In this document: one piece after another, positions 34,789 to 47,300 of the stretch
Layout: each line of letters starts with the position of its first letter
Position numbering within the stretch: position 1 is the stretch's first letter
From: Volvox africanus
Taxonomy: Eukaryota; Chlorophyta; Chlorophyceae; Chlamydomonadales; Volvocaceae
DNA: 64,000 nucleotides
NCBI GenBank assembly: GCA_030268105.1
Contig: BSDZ01000025.1
Span: forward strand, 1-64,000
Reading direction: 5' to 3'
Made by a program: the position numbers and the translations under genes
Notes under the pieces: generated by a model
Seen by the model: only the letters and a program-made list of their open reading frames with translations
Told to the model about the DNA's origin: nothing
Databases searched by the model: none

Positions 34789-37700
34789 TCACAGCTTAAG
34801 CCGCCAGCGGCGCAACTCAAGCAACAGCGCCAAGCCGCACACGCACGTCATGTAGACGCCTGCAGCCCCAAACAGACGCAGCGGATGACAGGTCTGATGG
34901 CAAGACTGGTATGCAGAGTGTCTAAAAATGGCAGGATCCAACAGCCAGCACACACACACCCTGCGCGCTCCCCATCGCATCGCATGAGGCGTAGTCATCT
35001 GCAATCTCTGCAATTTAGTACGCGTCTCCACAAGCCAGTCCAGACAACAGGCCATACCCACTTACCGAGCAAAGCCCGTGCGGGCCATTCCGTCACCTGC
35101 AAAACAAGCAGAAGACACACCAAGTTATGGAACACCGGAGCCCGAGTTCCGATGTGGGTCCGCAAGTGGGACCAGTGAGGACGATCTGTACAGGCAATAG
35201 CATGAGCTCTTCCTATGTTGTCGCATGACAGATTTTGCTGCAGGGCACCGGCTGCAAGCATGTGGTTGGGACCTTCGAGAGCGACGAGGTCAGCAGACAC
35301 ACCGTGGAGACAAAAATGATAACGTTCTCCCCTCCACATTCTTTTCGAAGAGAAAACTGGAGGGGGAGAACGGGTGCGCGTGCACACCGGTGTGCACGCG
35401 CCGTCCACGACACGCCACAACAGAGCTGCATATGGCCTCACCTGCAATGTGTCCACGGTCAGGTTGACGGCGCCCGTCAAAACATTAGCAGCAAGGAAGA
35501 TAGCCAGCTGGTTGGAGTTAATGGCCTACAGTGGTTGCAAATCATAAGCGAGCCAAATTTAACCGGGTTTTCTATTTTCGAAGGTGCCAACCTCCACGCG
35601 TGCGCCCGTCCACAAACGAGATTTCCCACCTTCCCTTCACGAATCGTTTGCTTTCCTCTCCAGGTCCCACTGCCGGGAGTTTGTTGCCCGGGGTGCTCGC
35701 ATACCTGAAGCACGTGGGGCCCCGCTCTGCCCATCCTGGTCTGTCTTGCATGAACAGACACCGTTTCATCATCGACGTCCTTGCTCAGCGAGTATGGCGG
35801 AAGTGATGCCACAACAGGTATGCGACTGGGGTGTTCACCAACGCCATCGCAGCCACCGCTGTTGGCACTTAAACCCATATTTCCCCGATCCCCCTCTCCG
35901 CTCGACAGCCGCTGATCGCCTGCACAGTCCAATAATGGCGCCCACTGGTCATAGGGCCCTTTGGACGCAGCATTTGCTACCTGGCCGTTGCCGCTGTCTG
36001 CAGCACCGCAACCGTCACGGTGGCTGTCACGCTGGGTCAACACCGCACGGGCGGGGCACGCCAGGGTCTGCCACAGCACGAGGGGAAGCATTCCCGCCAG
36101 ACACTGCGCGACAATCCACACAATGTATGCCGCATTGCAGGACCTGCTCAACACCGAGGGGATCAGCGGGGTGCGGTAGGAGCGAATCGGGCCGCGGGCC
36201 AGGGTGAGGGACGTGGGTGAGGGCGACATTTGCCGGAAGGGACATGCACAATAGCCGCATTAGTGCCATACAGCTTTTATGAGCTCTCATTACCTCCCAC
36301 AAATGAACTGAACTGTGGGCTGTACTAACAGCACGAAGACTGCACGACCTGCACGGAACATACGACTGCACAACCACCGTACAATGCGGACTGCACGACA
36401 TACGCGGACTGTGTTATTGAAGCTTTGCTGATACCCTACGTATCTGAACGAGCACGTCGGGTCCCTCAAGAGGCACTGCATTCCCCGCGAACCATCACCA
36501 CCACAGCCCGGCATGGCTTCCCATTCCGCTTTCGGAATACATGACTAGCGCCGTACCCGCCTTCGTGAGACTCGTTCCACCTTCATCTCCAGAGCCACCA
36601 CTGCAACCCACAGCAGCACGTCCAACAAAACGAACTGCGCCCACCATCGCACAAGCGGCGCAACTGTGGCAATAGCATCCGAGGCGCCACCACAATCACC
36701 ACCACCCTTCAATGACGCCGTGCCGCTGCACCGCCTCGAGTCCCTTACAGCGTGCTGCACAGAGGCGTGGAAGGCGTGAGCCAGCGCCGCGCCCCATAAG
36801 TACAGCGCCCAAAAGCCCACACACGAGACGAGGCCCTCTTTGTTGAGGCTGACCACGTCATTGCCGCGCTCCGATGACATGACCCATGGGCCCAGGCCGC
36901 CTGCCGGAGGACAGAAGCGGACAACAGAGCAATGGCAGTGGCACAGCGCCAGCACAGACGAGGCAGACATCCGGCCCGCCCCGACGACAGCCTCACCCCA
37001 CTTCAACCCCACTTGGTGCCCCAGGGTGAGGGTGATCGCCAAAGGGCCTAGCAGCTGTGGAGGCAGCGCCACCGCATGGCCCAGCAGCGCCAACACAGCA
37101 ATAGTGCAGAAGAAGTTCCAGTGCACGCCGTACTCGCCCACGTGCTCCTGCAAGGAGAAGAATGGGGATGAGAATAGAAGAGCAGGAGGATGAGGAAGGG
37201 AGGAAGGGAGGAATGGCTGATCAATACGTTTCGCTGGACGTGATCGCGGCATGTATTTAATGAATGTGCTTGCCTTGGAAACATTCCCGTAATAATCTTC
37301 ACGGATTCCTTACGGTGATGTGAAACCCTCAGCGCCTCTCCAATCCTTATTTCCAAATGGGCGACTTCGAGGGGAGCCAGAGGGTCCTGCAAATGGGACT
37401 TAGCGGGTAAATTGCGGACAGTTGACGGTGTTCCCCGTTGGAGAGGTTACCGGACCAGGCCCCAGCGTGGACCTTGGAGCTTTACCATTGCACCAGGCGT
37501 CCACGAATGTGACTGCGACAAAGCCCGTATGCGGGAGAAACCCACCACACAACATTCCACAATTCCAACCACCCGACCGCACCACACAAACTACCCAAAC
37601 CCGCCGTGCACCTACCCCACCCCACCCCACCCTACCTGGTAGTCCACCGCTCGTGTCATGATCAGACGCCCCAGCCCCAGCAGCCAGCAGACCTGTGCAG

Positions 37701-39729
37701 CTCTCAACCCGCTGAGCAGCCGCCGCCAGCTGCGCCATAGACGCGGAGGAAGCAGCGGCACACATCAGACGTGAACCTCAGTAAGGCTAGGGCTAAGGCT
37801 AAGGCTAGCCTGCCAAGGTTAAGGCTCTGGTTGGGCAGTGTCCGACGAGCAACACAACAGAGCATGGATACGATGCACCAGCGTCCGAAACGTACACATG
37901 GCCCAACCGGACAGCCGCTCGTTCTGACGCTAACCCTAAGGAAGCACGCGTTAGCATCGTTTGGCAAGGCTGAGGAAAAGGACCATCAAACGAGTAGAGC
38001 TGCTTCGCACCAAATCACTCCGGTCACTCCCACCACCCCATGGTTTCAGATGCTGCCACTGAGGCTTTGGAGGACATGAAAAAGGCTGCGGAGGAGGACG
38101 ATGGAGATCAACCTTGGAAAGCGCGAAAGCTCGGGATCTGACACTACTGCTTCGAAAAGCCCACGACCTTCCCACCACAAAGCGATGTAAGCCCCTTCTG
38201 GTGGAGGCCGTTATCCGGTTTCTGTTCCTTCCGAACGAACGACGACGACGAACGAACGAACGAAACGTCCGTCCGTCTGAACCGTCCGAAATGGCTCACT
38301 CACAGCGGCGGCGGCCGCCACCGTCGCGTCCCTCCATCTTTTACAACCGAACCGTCCACAGCAGCAGGGGGCTGCTGCACCAAGCCAGCTGGGCTAACTA
38401 ATCCCGCCGTCAGGACGACGCCACCGACGCCGAGGTCCATGTACCCTGTTGACATTTTCCCCAGCATGAGATGGCACATAGATTCATCAGTGGTTATGAA
38501 TTATGGATCATGTGGACCCGGCTGTGCGAAATCATGGGGATCTGGGGACGGAGAGGCAGCAAGGTGGGGCGTAACGGCGCACACTTCGCCAGCGTCACAG
38601 ACCGTGTTGGTCTAGGTTGATATGGGTGCGACTATTCAAGGGAGGCTGGGACGAGATAAATTGTTGAGCGCGTAGACAGGACAATACCTTTTTCCTTGGC
38701 GGGAGAATGCGCTCAGCAATAAAGAACCCAGATAACAATACTCGGCAAGGCAAGGACGACATATATGGTTAAGGTGTTTTTCCCATATAGTCTGCAGCGG
38801 TGAACCTTTACCGCCCCAAATCAGAGAAGTCAAGAGACACACATGGTGCAGCCCTTCCTATCATGATCCGTGTAAATGACATACATATGACACGGAATCC
38901 GCCATCGTGTCCTATCCGGGGCGCCCAACGCCACCAGCCCTTCGCTATGTTACCCGACTCCCAACACACCTGTACCGTACGCTTCTGCTTTAGCATACCG
39001 GCGTGGAAAGGCCCGGAAGTCGACGGCGAGGATACACAAGCACGTGGAGGCCATGAGCGCGCCGCGGAAGATGCCCACGAAGCTGGGCTTCACAAAAAGG
39101 GCGCGTGAGTGAGACGGGGTATGTTAGCGGGCTGAGGCAAATCACACAATTGCACCGAAACGTGTATTGCGCACAAAAGAATATAATGTTTTTCAACCTC
39201 ACGAACAGATTCACATCACCAATATCCCAACCTTTTCCTGTGGCTTGCCAGGTCGTCGACGCCTTGCAAGTCACGGGGTGTTCTGTGCAGATGCGCGATA
39301 TCCCACAAGTAACAGGCGGATGTAGCCAGTACTAAGAGTAAAAATGTAGGCCATAGCGGCAGCGCGCCCGTACAAACAAGTAGTTGCGGGTAGATAATCA
39401 GCAGCATCTCCAGAGCAAACCTGCGACCCATGGGTGGTTCTGCGTGGAAGACGATCAAAGCACTGCTTCCTAATATGCCATGCTGTTACCTGCCTCACCT
39501 TATTACTAAATGTTGTTTTTCCGTCTTTGCATGTTCACCTGAGCGCAAGGAATGAAACTAGAAGCTGATTGCTATATTCAGTAAAGCTGGTACTGCCAAG
39601 ACGCTGCTTACAAACTACAATGCTAAGAGAAAGAGTCGTGACGATCGCAAAAATCTCCAGCTTCGAGGTCCCCGACAGACCGGCCACAAATGCTTCTTTT
39701 GCAGCTTTGAGGCTCGCGTATGGCGCCAT
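34789..39729 (-). CDS. PIGW: GPI inositol acyltransferase (PIG-W/GWT1 family), ten exons
   Basis: Acylates the inositol of GlcN-PI in the ER during GPI-anchor synthesis; a polytopic membrane protein. My exons: 39,729-39,539; 39,420-39,232 (or 39,220); 39,082-38,970; 38,445-38,304; 37,729-37,636; 37,147-36,561; 36,143-35,705; 35,525-35,442; 35,096-35,066; 34,859-34,789. All phases fit; total 1,941 nt, 646 residues, stop TGA. Family motifs appear in order: KEAFVAGLSG (N-terminus), ILAVDF..FPRRYAK (144-156), MDLGVG, LLGLGRLI...VDYQ, EYGVHWNFF (248-256), NKEGLVS (345-351), SRR.CN..YIVW, and FLAANVLTGAVNLTVDTL near 594-611. The length exceeds the roughly 500 of animal and fungal proteins because of insertions after MDLGVG and within exon 7. 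The exon 6 donor appears to be GC (AAG|GCGGG). Exon 9 is only 31 nt. The first exon and the GC intron are the least certain parts. Confidence 0.9.
38236..38269. repeat. (GAAC)n/(GACG)n microsatellite in a PIGW intron
   Basis: Interrupted tetranucleotide and trinucleotide repeats (gaacgaacgacgacgacg, then gaacgaacgaacg) lie just 3' of the exon 4 donor, inside the intron. Confidence 0.75.
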
Positions 39730-42700
39730 ATGATGTATTAAAGCACAAAGAAGCTATTGAAATATTAAGTTTGTCTTATTCACCACGTCAATATTCTCCA
39801 TAAGTCACAGTAAGGAAATGTGTGAAGTAGAAAGTCGTGTGCACAGACGTGTGGGCCGCTGCGTTCTACCAGTTCGTTGGTCCTTTAATGCAATATCACA
39901 ACGTGATATTCTCTGCCCATAGTACTTGGGAGTAGGGAGGCCAGGTACCAGGCCAGCCCCGAGCGAGTTGTTTCTAACGGAAACCTGCTAACAGTCGGCT
40001 ACCGGTAATGTCTCAGCTCTCAGGAATCAGGACTTGGCGTCGGAGACTCAGAACATTTAAAACAAGCATTTGACAGTTTTGTAGACGAAATTCGCATAGC
40101 CCTGCCACGGGTCCGTTCGTGAGTGCTACATCTTCACGGCCTACCTATCTTTTCGTCCAACAGGCGATAAGCCTCCCGAATTCCCGATATGCAAGAGCCG
40201 TTCCTTTAGTGATCAATATGCAAAAGCTGGTCGACTGGCTGTCCGTGTGGTGCTGCATGACCGTATAAGCAATCAGGCTTGCATTTCCCGCTCCCAACCA
40301 GTGCAGTGCGCGTCCCACCGTGGTGATTTCTCTCTCTCTCTCTCGAGAACTCCCTGGCTGTCATACGGACCAAGTCCTCTTGGCTTACCCGCCCGCCTGG
40401 CCTTGTCCATGTCCCGGGATTTCTCGCCCTGGCCTTCCTCCGCCGGTGTTTGCGATTCCTGGCTTGGCCGCCTGTCCGCTTTTTTGTCCACGGTCTGTCA
40501 CCATTCAGGTGTTCGCCCACCTGCCCTAGCACCAAAGGGGATCTTCACGTCCTTCGCCAAACGTGCGCCCTATCTCCTAAAGGCCGAATCTCTTGCTATC
40601 GCTTGACGCTCACTAGCTTTCTAAGAAAAGGTCTTTTACCTGAGCTTCTTGCCTTATCCCCTCCTTCCCCACGAAAACCTATGGGTCTGCCTAATTCTGA
40701 ATAGTCCCTGGGTCCGCCAACTGATGAATTTCCTGCTGACGTCTATCGTGGACTCGCCGAGAGTCTGCTGATATATGTTTTCCCTGCTAGCCTCGACCTT
40801 TCCCTCCCGATACCCGCTGATCGCCTACCGACCGCCACTTCCCTTAAGAATTCCTTAGCCGTCTAAGGATCTCCTGTTCCGTACCCGAGACATTACCAGT
40901 AACCGACAGTTAACAGGTTCCTGTGTGTAACCTATTAAACTCGATAGTGGCCTGGTACCTGGGGGCCAGACGGAGTGCTCCGTCCCAAACAACCTTGTAG
41001 CATTATCACGGGAGTCCGGCCCTCACTGTTCCCGGGGAACACAGTATGCCAGCTCAAAGGCTCCCGGCTGACACACAGTTTCTAGGTGGTGGTCTTTTCC
41101 GACGTCATCTCGAATGTTGTGTTCAGGGCGGTGTCAGGGGGGACGGATGATTGACAATCAACCCCAGGGCGATTGCAGCCTCACTAATTGTTTCACATGC
41201 ACCCAAACAGGGGAGATCAGGGTGTGCGTGTGTGAGGGGCGGGAATTCTCTGCCGGGTCATCAACGCCGTTCACATAAATGCCGTTTACAACGAATCATC
41301 ATGTGCATAGTCGAATTGTGGGTGCTAGCATCCAATCATATCTTATTTTCAAAGAAATAGTAGATGGACATGCAAGCGTTATCAGTAGAGCTTCGTATTG
41401 CCCTGACATGATAACAACTCGAGGATTTCAATTTTGTGTAGATGTACGAGTACGTCCTGTGTTACATCAGAATATATCCCGTTCACTCCGTCATTGCATA
41501 ACGTTCCGTCCAGTGTTGCAAGGTCTTGGAGTACGCGACAGGGCACGTTGCCCTTCTCCCCGGGGTTTTGAGGTGGCTTGTTGGGCGAAAAGGGTGTCGG
41601 GCCACCACCTTTTCGCCCTTATCTCATCCCTATCGCTTCGCCCCTCCATCATGTCCTCGGATTCATATGAATACGTCCACATTTCTTTGTAAAAAGGCGG
41701 ATGGCTGAACACAGGCAAACATTTTCCCGGTGATCAAGGCCACTATGCAGGAGCCAATGACAATACCACTACAGCTACAGAGTCCACTTTTCTTCAATAA
41801 TGACATGCCAGCCGTTAACACATGCCAGCCGTTCATTGGGCAAGATTTATAAGCTATATAAAGAACACCACATTAAATATGTCTTTTTTGCTAAAACCCC
41901 TCTAATTTATTTGGGGCCTTGTTGCTACGTGTGCGCGACGTACGTGCAAGCGATCTAACCAATTCCTCCCCAGTAACTGGCCTGTGTTACCGCTTTGCCT
42001 ACACCCGGCATCGGGGCGTGCTCAGCCCCATGCACTACCACAACATGCTCCACAGCAACCATATTGCGTGAAGGTGTGCGCTTGCCGTGCGTTCTCCCAC
42101 CCAGCACAACCAAGACTTCAGACAACCAGCGTATCATCTACGACTACTGCCGCAATAGTATGTGTTCTAAAACACACCGTATACATTTTGGTCACGCCTA
42201 AGTTTGTTACTGAGTTTGCGAGTAAACGAGGTGGCCAGGCGGGCAGACCCATGGGTCGTGGCCCGAACATTCCCAGATTATCGTATGAATCGAGGGCCCC
42301 TGGACCCCTGCCCGATATCTTCCACACCACATGCCAGGCAGGACACCAACGTTGGACCACCAGCGCCCAACCTTAACAACGGAGCATACGTGTTTGCCAA
42401 ACGAAATCCTCCCAATTTGCATTGCGGACATGCGGCCGCCAGCAGGTAGAAAAGTTTCGCGCGCACGTTCACTGCATGGAGATAGCAGTGTAGTCATGTC
42501 CTTTCACAGCCATCCTGTTTCCCACTGTTCACTCTATGGTGATCCACCTTGCGTGTAGGATATGCCGCACCACCTTCATACCGGTCCTGGTGGCGGAAAA
42601 ACCCACATCCTCGCCACGCCTGCACTCACTACCGCCTGCCGCTTCTTTGCTCCCAGACGACCGCTAGCCAAGCCAGGGCATAGCACACCCTTCGAAGGAG

Positions 42701-44313
42701 TCCACCCAAAGAAACCCAAGGGCCTTCTTAGACATCCCCACGGTTTTTGTCCTGGACGGCATGCAAATTATGCACCGCATACAGAGGTCAGCCCTAGCTC
42801 CTGGTAGTCCACATAATGGAATGGCCAGCAGCTCTTCCCGATGCTATACGACAGCTTTTTCAATATCCATCGCATACACTTGCATTGAATATCGCGCCCG
42901 CGACCCCATCCCATATCCTGTCGGTCTTAATCCTTGTAGAAGGCACCTCAAGTGCCGTCTCAGGTGCAAGTCCTATGATAACCGGGCATTTGCTGCAACC
43001 GCCACAGCCGCGACGGAGTCTTGCATTCCTCAATACGCCGGTGCCATAGCATGGCATAACATAACAATCAACAGAGAGGCCGAATACGCAGCTCCAAGCC
43101 TGACCGGCATGGATACTAACAAAGGGTGATCGGCCGGATCTGAGTCCTAGTCGCTGACGAGGACCGTTAAGGTCCGGATGGTGCAGATCATGGTTTGGCC
43201 TCATTCCATTCACACATCAACATTCTTTCCGAAAAGCCAAACAGAGCCAAAACCGTCTGGACCTTATTCCAATGAAATCCACCAGTGTGCAGACGTGGCC
43301 GTCATTCCACATGCCACATATTGCTAAGAGTCCCAGACTCTATGTCCCCCGGCCCCTTCACCCTCTCCCAAACTCGACCCACAGCGAGCGACATTGCTGT
43401 TGCCACTCTTCCCTGCACCCCGACCTTCACCTGGGATACTCCCAATCACCCTGAAGTTCTCATAACGAGTTCGGTCTGCTGGTGCACTAGCAGCAGGATG
43501 GGCCTGTGACCACGCCCACCTTGTCACTAACTGGCCAAAGTCGGACCAACTGAGGGCATCACAGAGCCAATGGCCAGTACGAAGGCCGCACATGTGGACT
43601 TACGGACTTACGGAAACACGGGTCACATCGCGCCATAACAGGCCCTCGTATACCTGTATGTATCCGATCCTTCTTCTGTCTTGCTATGCACTGCCAGCAC
43701 TGTGCATGAATTTGCTCGTGGCGTGGTGGCTGATCGTCCACAGCAAACCCGATGGGTCTACACTCTACAGTACCTATGCAGTGTTCACACTGAAGAAGGA
43801 AGAGCTTAGCCATGAAAAGACAAAAGCGATTGCCAATTGCTATTTAGAGCTGTCCCGCGTCTTTCCACGAGGCAGCCCGAAGCCTGGCCATTTCATTTTA
43901 TCCGGTCCCGCATGCATTCCGTTCGCGGATTGACCAAAGATGCCCAAACAGCCGAACTCGAAGGTCAGAAGAGAAGTGTCCAAAATACGCCCATTTGAGC
44001 GTTCGCGATTGGCGGAGATGAATCGCCCAGGATTCTGTGATACGGCATATCATACTGCCGCATCGGTAACACAGGGTCGCCATACACGCGCACCCAACCC
44101 CGTTGCACGTCGCCCTACAATCCTGCGATAACTACCCTCCCACACGCACCCCAGGAGGTCCCTCTGGATCTGCAACTGCATCTGGTGCATCATTTCTTGC
44201 CATCAGCGCTGGCGCCAATTCCATTCTCCGTGTGCAGGAAGCCCCTGTCCAATCATGATACGAGCAACCAAAGCCAGCTGTATATAGCGGCCACAGCTGC
44301 TGCAGTCAGCGGC
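39730..44313. other. Intergenic region; no gene supported
   Basis: About 4.6 kb between PIGW and the CBP60-like gene. C/T-rich stretches at about 40,240-40,900, with a (TC)n run near 40,330, look like degenerate mobile-element or long non-coding sequence, but I see no terminal repeats or motifs to name them. Open frames at 41,279-41,692 and 43,592-43,933 match nothing I recognise. 41,940-43,600 is rich in A/C. Confidence 0.5.
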
Positions 44314-47300
44314 TCAGTTTCGAGGAGGCAACCGTCCCCGTCCCCGTCCCCGACCACGCCCTCGTGGACGTCCACGAGGGCGCCCGGTTCCGCCGGGACC
44401 GACCCCAACGCCGTCCATGTCCTCGTCCATGTCCTTGTCCTCGTCCATATCCTCGTCCCCGTCCCCACCGGGGTTGCCATCACTCGCACACGTGGCGAAC
44501 TCCGGCCTCTGCCAGAAGGCGGAGGACTGCTGACGCCCGGCGCCCGCTCCGCCGCCGGTCCAGCGACCGGCTTCTTCGGGCCCTTCAGCCATCCCTGTCA
44601 TGTGTAGCATCGGCTCCGAGCGGCGGTGGTAGAACGCGGCCTCAGCCGCAGACCACATGGATCCCAGACCCCCAGCATCCCCAACTGAGGAATGTCCGTC
44701 GTGCCTCCCGAAGTTTACGGTCGCGCCCATGGGAAGGCTCTGGCTGAACGCCCCAGGCGCGCCGTGGTAAGAATTGGTGGGTTCGAGGGCGTTACCGTGA
44801 TGGCTGAAAGGACCGGCAGGCACGGGGAAAGCCCCATTTCCCATGTGGAAAAACGGGCCCACGGGTAATCCGCCGAAGCCAGCTGCGTTCGCGGATTGCA
44901 TTGCGGCTATCATCTCCAGGTTAATGGGATCAGGGCCCCAGGGGTTGGCGGTGCCTCCCCGCGCTGGGATCCCCGGCCCCATCATATCAGCCCACATGCT
45001 GTGTATCCCTGCCGCAGCTGCTGCTGCAGCTGCTGCAGCTGCAGCCGTCTGCTGACTCTGAAGCTGCGGATGTTGCTGCGGGTGCTGCTGACGCCGACGA
45101 TGTTGCTCGCGCTCACGAAGCTGCTGCTGCAGGGCGAGCAAATTGGGACGCCCGCCACCGCCTGTTTGCGGCTGGATCACTGAACGCCCTCGCATCTGCC
45201 CCAAAGTCACAGCCATCGCTGCCTGTTGCTGCGCGGCCCACGTTTGGTACGGCAATATCGGCAGGGAGGCCTCCTCGCGGTGTGTGTGGAGTTGCTCGTC
45301 TTGGGGCTGATGCACAGGCTCCTGGTTATCGTCCTCTGCCGCCCTCACCGCAGCCAGCAAGGAGGCCATGCCGTTCGAGATTGGGAGTGCCCCCGGGTGC
45401 TGAGAGCCGGGACCGGGACGATGGCCCTCGCCATCAACCCCGTTGCTGATGCGGCTAACCATGCTTTTGATTTTCGTCGGCGCGTCGCCGCCACTGGCTT
45501 TCACGTTCCCGCCACTGCAGCCCCCACTTGCCCTCCTCGCGCTGCCTGTCCCAACGTCTTCCGGGTGAGATATCTGGTCCTCCAGCTCCAAGCCGTTGGA
45601 TATGCCATGCGGGAGGGCGGAAGACACGAAGGCCAAGAGTTCTAGGGAGCCTAGGGAGGCCAGTGGCCCATCCGCAATCGCCGGCCCTGTGGCTACAGCC
45701 GCGGTGCCGACGCCGGCGCCGGCGGCGTCACTGTGATTCCCTAAATTGCCAGTCCCGCCAGCAGTAGTATCACCGGCGGCGCCATCCCTCGTGCGGCCAG
45801 AACTGTACGGTTTCAGATCCGAATCCTTGCCCATGGGGCTGCAAGTCCCAGAATAGTTACTGCCGGAGCCGTCATGTAATTTACCCAGTGTTAATGCTGC
45901 AGCCCCGCCGCTACGCGAGCGCTCCGCAGTGTTAGCCGCAGCCGTGGCGCCTGGCAGCCCAGCAGCGCCACCGCCACCGCCACCGCCTTCTCCCCGCCTT
46001 CCTTTGTCGTTGATGACGACTTCTCTCCCATCCATCTCCGCTGCCATGTTCTGTCCCCCTTCCTTTCCGGCAACTGCTTCCTTGTCATCATCACCGGTGT
46101 TACTCCCTCCGCTGTCGCCTTCGCTGCCTCTGCGAAAGGCGGCAGTGCCGATGGCCCGCTGGCGCCCCGCCGCTTGCTCGCTGGTTTCTGCCTGTGCTGC
46201 AATGGCCGCCAGAAGTTCCGGGGGAAGCCCCGTTGTAAAAGGTGTTGCGTGGATCTCGGATAGGGACACCGCCTAGCGGCCAATACAGGGAGGGCCATAA
46301 AGGCGTTGGGAAGGGTTTCAAAGCGGACGACAAGATAAGCATTCCCAAAAAAGCAAAAGTCTGCGGGGTTCCCCGGCGCTAAGGATGTCGGTCTGAGAAA
46401 CGTTGGACCCATGAAACCTTTAATCTCCCCGCCCTCATGCAAAAGTACATCACGACCCCCCACCTCTTTGTTAGCTATGATCAGCACCCGTGCAGAGGAG
46501 TTTACCTTGGGAACGGGGAAGTGGTGAGCGGGGGGGGGCGCGCCACTGGGCGCAGTGCCCATGCCCATGCGCAGCGTGGACTGCCGAGGCAGGTGCGATG
46601 CGCCGTTGGCACCCAGTGCGCCGCTGCCACTGCCGCGGCCGCCGTCCTCCAACCTCCGCCGCTGGCGACGCCGGTGGTCCTCCACGTCCCCATTGAATTT
46701 TGGGCTTTTGCTGTCTGCCGCCCCTCCAACCTGCTGCCCATATTCCGCATCACGGGGCCCATCCCTACTCCGTTCCCTGTCAACGAATCTTTCAAGCCTT
46801 GCTGGCGCCGAGGGCCCCGTCGCCTCCTCACCGTGCATTTGCCGTCCCACCCCGCAACTCCCTGTCTCCACATTGCCATCCTCAATAGAGGCAGGTATCA
46901 ACAGCTGCTGCTGCTGCTGCGTCGCGGTCGCCACATCACTCCCGGCCGGAACACTGCCGTCTGCGGCAAGCTCACGTGACGGCACCAACACCACACGGCC
47001 GTCAGGGGCGAAGCTGAAGCTGGGCAGAAGCGCCATGACGCCGATTGACCCGCGAGTTAGTTGGCAGCCACCGGGAGCTGACACCAGGCAGGATGTAAGG
47101 GAAGGGTTGGATGTGACGTTGACGAGCAAATGAGCCGTGGGCGCGCCACCAGTCGTGGCTGTGTGCACCGAGGCAGTGCGCTCCGGAGAAGGCGGCGGCG
47201 AGGGCGTGGACGACCGGGGTCGCTTGACGGCCCCGGCCTGTCCTCCAAGTACCTCCCGCGCCCCATCTGCGTCAGGCGCTGCCATTTCAACGGACAATGG

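Noticed and set aside
40240..40900. Retrotransposon remnant
   Set aside because: C/T-rich and partly open, but no terminal repeats, primer site, reverse transcriptase or integrase motif was found.
43592..43933. 113-codon plus-strand frame with a hydrophobic segment
   Set aside because: No family match and no supporting neighbouring exons.
45891..46271. Extension of the minus-strand frame past 46,272 as an alternative C-terminus
   Set aside because: Donor AAG|GTAAAC at 46,506 and acceptor CTAG|GCG at 46,273 join two long frames in phase. The overlap is an open intron and shadow frame.
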